Below are positions 61,156 to 64,000 of a stretch of 64,000 nt of DNA, in pieces (the stretch's first letter is position 1; each line of letters opens with the position of its first letter). The notes under the pieces were generated by a model. That model saw only the letters and a list, made by a program, of their open reading frames with translations, made no database searches and was not told where the DNA came from. The position numbers and the translations under genes were made by a program. The DNA is from Telopea speciosissima (lineage: Eukaryota > Streptophyta > Magnoliopsida > Proteales > Proteaceae). The stretch covers positions 62,262,484 to 62,326,483 of the forward strand of contig NC_057919.1 of assembly GCF_018873765.1 (NCBI RefSeq), read 5' to 3'.

Positions 61156-61569
61156 AAAAAAACACAGAATGAAAGAATGCCTAGCTTGAGGTAGAGAGAG
61201 AGAGAGAGAGCGTGTGTGTGTGGGTGTGAGCTTATTAACCAAAAGAGAACCTATTGTATGTACCGGAATGACGATGAAACATGACGATGGACTCCATCAC
61301 TATTAATGTGGAATATTTTCCATCATTGGTATCAATTCTCCAATGGAGATTAAATAGAGATTACATGTGAGAGAATCATAATCAAATTATACAAGGTAAG
61401 AGAGGATAAAGGATACATAAAATATTGAGTTTACATCCAAGGGAGAATACGAATTAGAGTTTCTAAAAGAGGCTCAATCCATATCACATATGAGAAGCGA
61501 TATGGAGAGTCCAAGTTTGGTAAGAAATCTATCACATAATACACCCCCTCAAGGTGGAGAGTCAGGCAA

Positions 61570-62620
61570 CCGAATCTTCAGCTTGTCATGTAACAAATTG
61601 AGAACAAACAGTACCAAGGGCCTTAGTAAATGTGTCAGCGAGAACTTGCAATTGCTTCTTGGCCACACGATCACGGAAAAAATAAAAATCGTGATCTCCA
61701 CGTGCTTGGTGCAAGCATGGAAAACGGGTTCGTAGAAAGGTAGGCGGTGTCAATGTTATCACACCACAGTATAGGAGAACTATGTAGAGGGTAACCCAAT
61801 TCACCAAATAACGATTCCAACCAGATGAGTTCAGCCGAAGCATCAGCTAAGACCTTGTACTTAACCTCTGTAGAAGAGTGTGCCATGGTTTCTAATTGTG
61901 GGATGTCCAAGATATAAGATTCGAACGAAGAAAAATTGCAAAGCTGCCGGTGGACTTACGGTCGAAACCATCACCTGACCAATCAGCATCAGAAAAGGGT
62001 TGAAGAGAATGGGAAATCGACCTTTCAAGAAGTAAACCATGAGTGTGGGTACTCTTTAAGTAACGAATAATCAGTTTGACAAGTTGCCAATGATCAAGAG
62101 TCAGGGCATGCATGAACTAACAGGCACGGTTACCACAAATGCAACATCTGGATGGATCAGTGTGATATACTGTAGAGCACTCACAATCGATCGATACTCA
62201 ATGGGTTCAGGCATTGGCTCACCCCCTGAAATCTAGGACTTATGAGGGGTAGCTATGGGAGTTTGCACCGATTTACAATCAACCATCTCAGTGCATCGCA
62301 ATAAATATGATATATAGCGAGATTGGGAGAGTAAGAGTCCCTTGGAACGAGGGATGGCCTCAACGCCCAAAAAGAAATGAAGTGCACCAAGATCTTTAAT
62401 AAAAAATTCACCAGATAACTACCGATGGAGAGACAACACCATAAAAGGGCACTACCAATGACAAGGATATCATCAACATATATATCAAGATGTAACTAAC
62501 ATCGATACCAACACGTCGAATGAAAAGACATATGTCAGCCTTAGACCCATGAAAGCCTAGCTGAAGAAGAAAGTCCGAAAATCTATGAAACCAAGCCTTG
62601 GACCCCTGTTTGAGGCACTA
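61570..62620 (-). pseudogene. Ty1/copia fragment: end of RT and RNase H
   Basis: On minus, in order: HRFSDFLLQLGFHGSKADIC and a shifted LIYMLMISL (copia YVDD region), then TLDHWQLVKLIIRYLKSTHT, FSDADWSGDGFDRKSTGSF, AHSSTEVKYKVLADASAELI and ILWCDNIDTAYLSTNPFS. This is the classic copia C-terminus. Stops and frame changes make it dead, and no LTRs were seen around it. It is found only in unit B. Confidence 0.85.
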
Positions 62621-62820
62621 GAGAGAACAATGGAGGAAAAAATGTAAGATCTCCCTTCTTCCTAAATGCTCCATAATAGACAGAGAAAGGAGAAGGTGGA
62701 GGAAGTTTACCAAGCGACTAAGCAATTATATGGACAGATATAGATACAGAACAAACTATAAGGTTCAAAGCACATACAGAGAAGAGAAGGAAAGAGTTTC
62801 AGAATGATAGAGTTTGAAAT

Positions 62821-63020
62821 TTGTTTGAAATTTGAATTTTCTCCTCTGCACCTTTTTGGTGTTTTGAGGGTTTGTATGTATAATCAATCTTTACAAGAAG
62901 ATAATGATGTTACACGTAAAGATTAAGAGATAAACAAAAGAGAGCTATTAGCTACAACAGATAGCTGTCGGTTGAGAACTCTTTTTTATGAGCAGTGATT
63001 TTGTACCCGTTGAGTTGTTA
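62821..63020. other. Interval downstream of copy B
   Basis: About 200 bp that separates the copy B reading frame from the 3' flank shared with copy A (62.63-62.80 kb). It looks inserted relative to unit A. No gene is recognised. Confidence 0.4.
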
Positions 63021-63121
63021 CGCTTTCAGAAATCACCGTAACCACCCAATCCCATTCCAAACTTATTCTTCTTCGATGTCGATGGTTGCTGCTTCTGCGT
63101 TAGCGGTTACCCGTAACCCTA

Positions 63122-63712
63122 TTACGGCGCTGGTTGATAACAACCATACCCTGGTGGAGACGGTGGATGTTGGTAAACCCCCTGCAGCGGATATGGATAA
63201 TAACCACCGCCAGACCAAGGTGGCGGGTGCGCCACACTTTTCCCGGCGGTGACAGGTTCATCTCCCTTCGATACGGTCGATGCCGGGGCTGTAATTTTGT
63301 CGGCGAACTTGTATGAGAAATTCAATTGGCCTTTGGGCTTACCAGAAGATGTCTTGACCTGATAACTAATGAATTGGGCGGATTTGCCATTCCCTGGATT
63401 ATGGAGGAGGTCCTCGACGGGGACGTATACTACGCCGATATCTTTATTGAAGCCGAATCTGCGATTACAACGGAGTTGAAAGATGAGGACAAGACCGGTC
63501 TTTAGAGCCGCGGCTTCGTCGATATTGAATTTCATCCGGAAATTCCATCTAGGGTTCTTCCCACCTTTCTTGTCGATCGGGGTTTTCTGTTTCTTTTTCA
63601 GGGATTCGCCGCTAAGGGTAACAACGACGTAGACGTCCATCTTGCGGAAGAAATTGACATTTTTTATATCTTTTGCAGCGATCACGGTGAGTTCTAATGG
63701 TCGGTCTTCCAT
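63122..63712 (-). CDS. SRC2-like C2-domain protein, copy B (C-terminally truncated)
   Basis: Paralogue of the 55 kb gene. The start is ATG at 63712 (MEDRPLELTVIAAKDI) and the product is 196 aa. The C2 domain is complete, but several acidic or neutral residues of copy A are basic here (RKMDVYVV, LKKKQKTPIDKKGGKNPRWN, CNRRFGFNKD). The GYPP-repeat region is mostly missing: VTAGKS is followed directly by a shortened Pro/Tyr segment. Translation stops at TAA 63122, where six extra bases (TAATAG) interrupt the frame. The same frame downstream still shows KKNKFGMGLGGYGDF to a stop at 63026, a remnant of the lost tail. TATAAAA lies at 63788-63794. Either a truncated, possibly expressed protein or an early pseudogene. 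Confidence 0.75.
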   Translation of the reverse strand: MEDRPLELTVIAAKDIKNVNFFRKMDVYVVVTLSGESLKKKQKTPIDKKGGKNPRWNFRMKFNIDEAAALKTGLVLIFQLRCNRRFGFNKDIGVVYVPVEDLLHNPGNGKSAQFISYQVKTSSGKPKGQLNFSYKFADKITAPASTVSKGDEPVTAGKSVAHPPPWSGGGYYPYPLQGVYQHPPSPPGYGCYQPAP

Positions 63713-63787
63713 TTTTCTGAATCTGAGAATGTGAGAGAGAAAGGGGGAAAGACAAGCAATACAAGAAGAATTCGGTAACGATGGAAG

Positions 63788-63794
63788 TTTTATA
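63788..63794 (-). promoter_or_regulatory. TATA box of SRC2-like copy B
   Basis: TATAAAA on minus, about 80 bases before the ATG, at the position matching copy A. Confidence 0.55.
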
Positions 63795-64000
63795 GGAGAG
63801 AGAGACAGAGAAAAGACTCTGGAAATTTCCTGTGCTGACGAAACCGAGTTATCTATATTTGGAATGATTATTATCAAAACAAAAAATTTATAATCTTCCA
63901 TTTACCCCCAAAAACAAAAAATATAGTAATGAACCTTCGGTATTTCATTCGTAAACGTTAAACGTTACAAGACCGTGTAAAATCAGTGTTGGTAGTTACG

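Larger units (their letters stand above)
57440..64000. repeat. Tandem segmental duplication, unit B (runs off the window)
   Basis: Partner of unit A, with the block correspondence given there. It has a private SINE (57528-57756), a private local duplication (58972-59757) and a copia fragment (61.57-62.62 kb). It lacks the inverted-LTR element and the LINE fragment of unit A. Confidence 0.85.

Overview
This 64 kb window is plant nuclear DNA, most probably from a dicot. It holds only four host genes, all with angiosperm relatives: an inositol transporter, an ATG18-type WD40 autophagy protein, and two SRC2-like C2-domain proteins. GT-AG introns are clear in the two larger genes, and nearly everything else is transposable-element sequence, intron or AT-rich intergenic DNA. 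I cannot name the species from sequence alone.

Layout. 1-5 kb: intergenic DNA with fold-back MITEs. 5.1-8.3 kb (minus): a six-exon INT2/INT4-type inositol transporter with an Au SINE in its first coding intron. 10.3-20 kb: repeat-rich, with a solo LTR with target-site duplication (TSD), MULE-type MITEs, a MITE carrying a nested tRNA-SINE, a 1.75 kb inverted-repeat element and a 1.63 kb fold-back MULE. 20.4-26.4 kb (minus): a four-exon ATG18a-like gene with a 3.6 kb first intron. 28.6-32.9 kb (minus): a decayed L1-like LINE split by a second solo LTR of the same family. 32.9-44.2 kb: a complete but inactivated Ty3/gypsy element of the Tat lineage. It has two LTRs, a TSD, gag-pol on minus, a separately promoted intron-containing antisense gene on plus, and a seven-copy 66 bp tandem array.

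48-64 kb is an old tandem duplication. Unit A (about 47.98-56.93 kb) and unit B (about 57.44 kb to the window end) each carry one SRC2-like gene plus the same flanking repeats. Because A and B are paralogous, each records the empty site of insertions found only in the other. This exposes a SINE specific to B (57.5 kb) and, most unusually, a 1.23 kb element specific to A (49.0-50.3 kb) whose two LTRs are in inverted orientation, each followed inward by its own primer-binding site.

The host genes do not form a pathway. The transporter probably acts at the plasma membrane in inositol uptake, the ATG18-like protein in phosphoinositide-dependent autophagosome formation, and the SRC2-like proteins in membrane- or stress-linked C2 functions. 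The second SRC2 copy has lost its C-terminal tail. The strongest leads are the inverted-LTR element, the antisense gene of the Tat element, and the A/B duplication as a dated insertion record.
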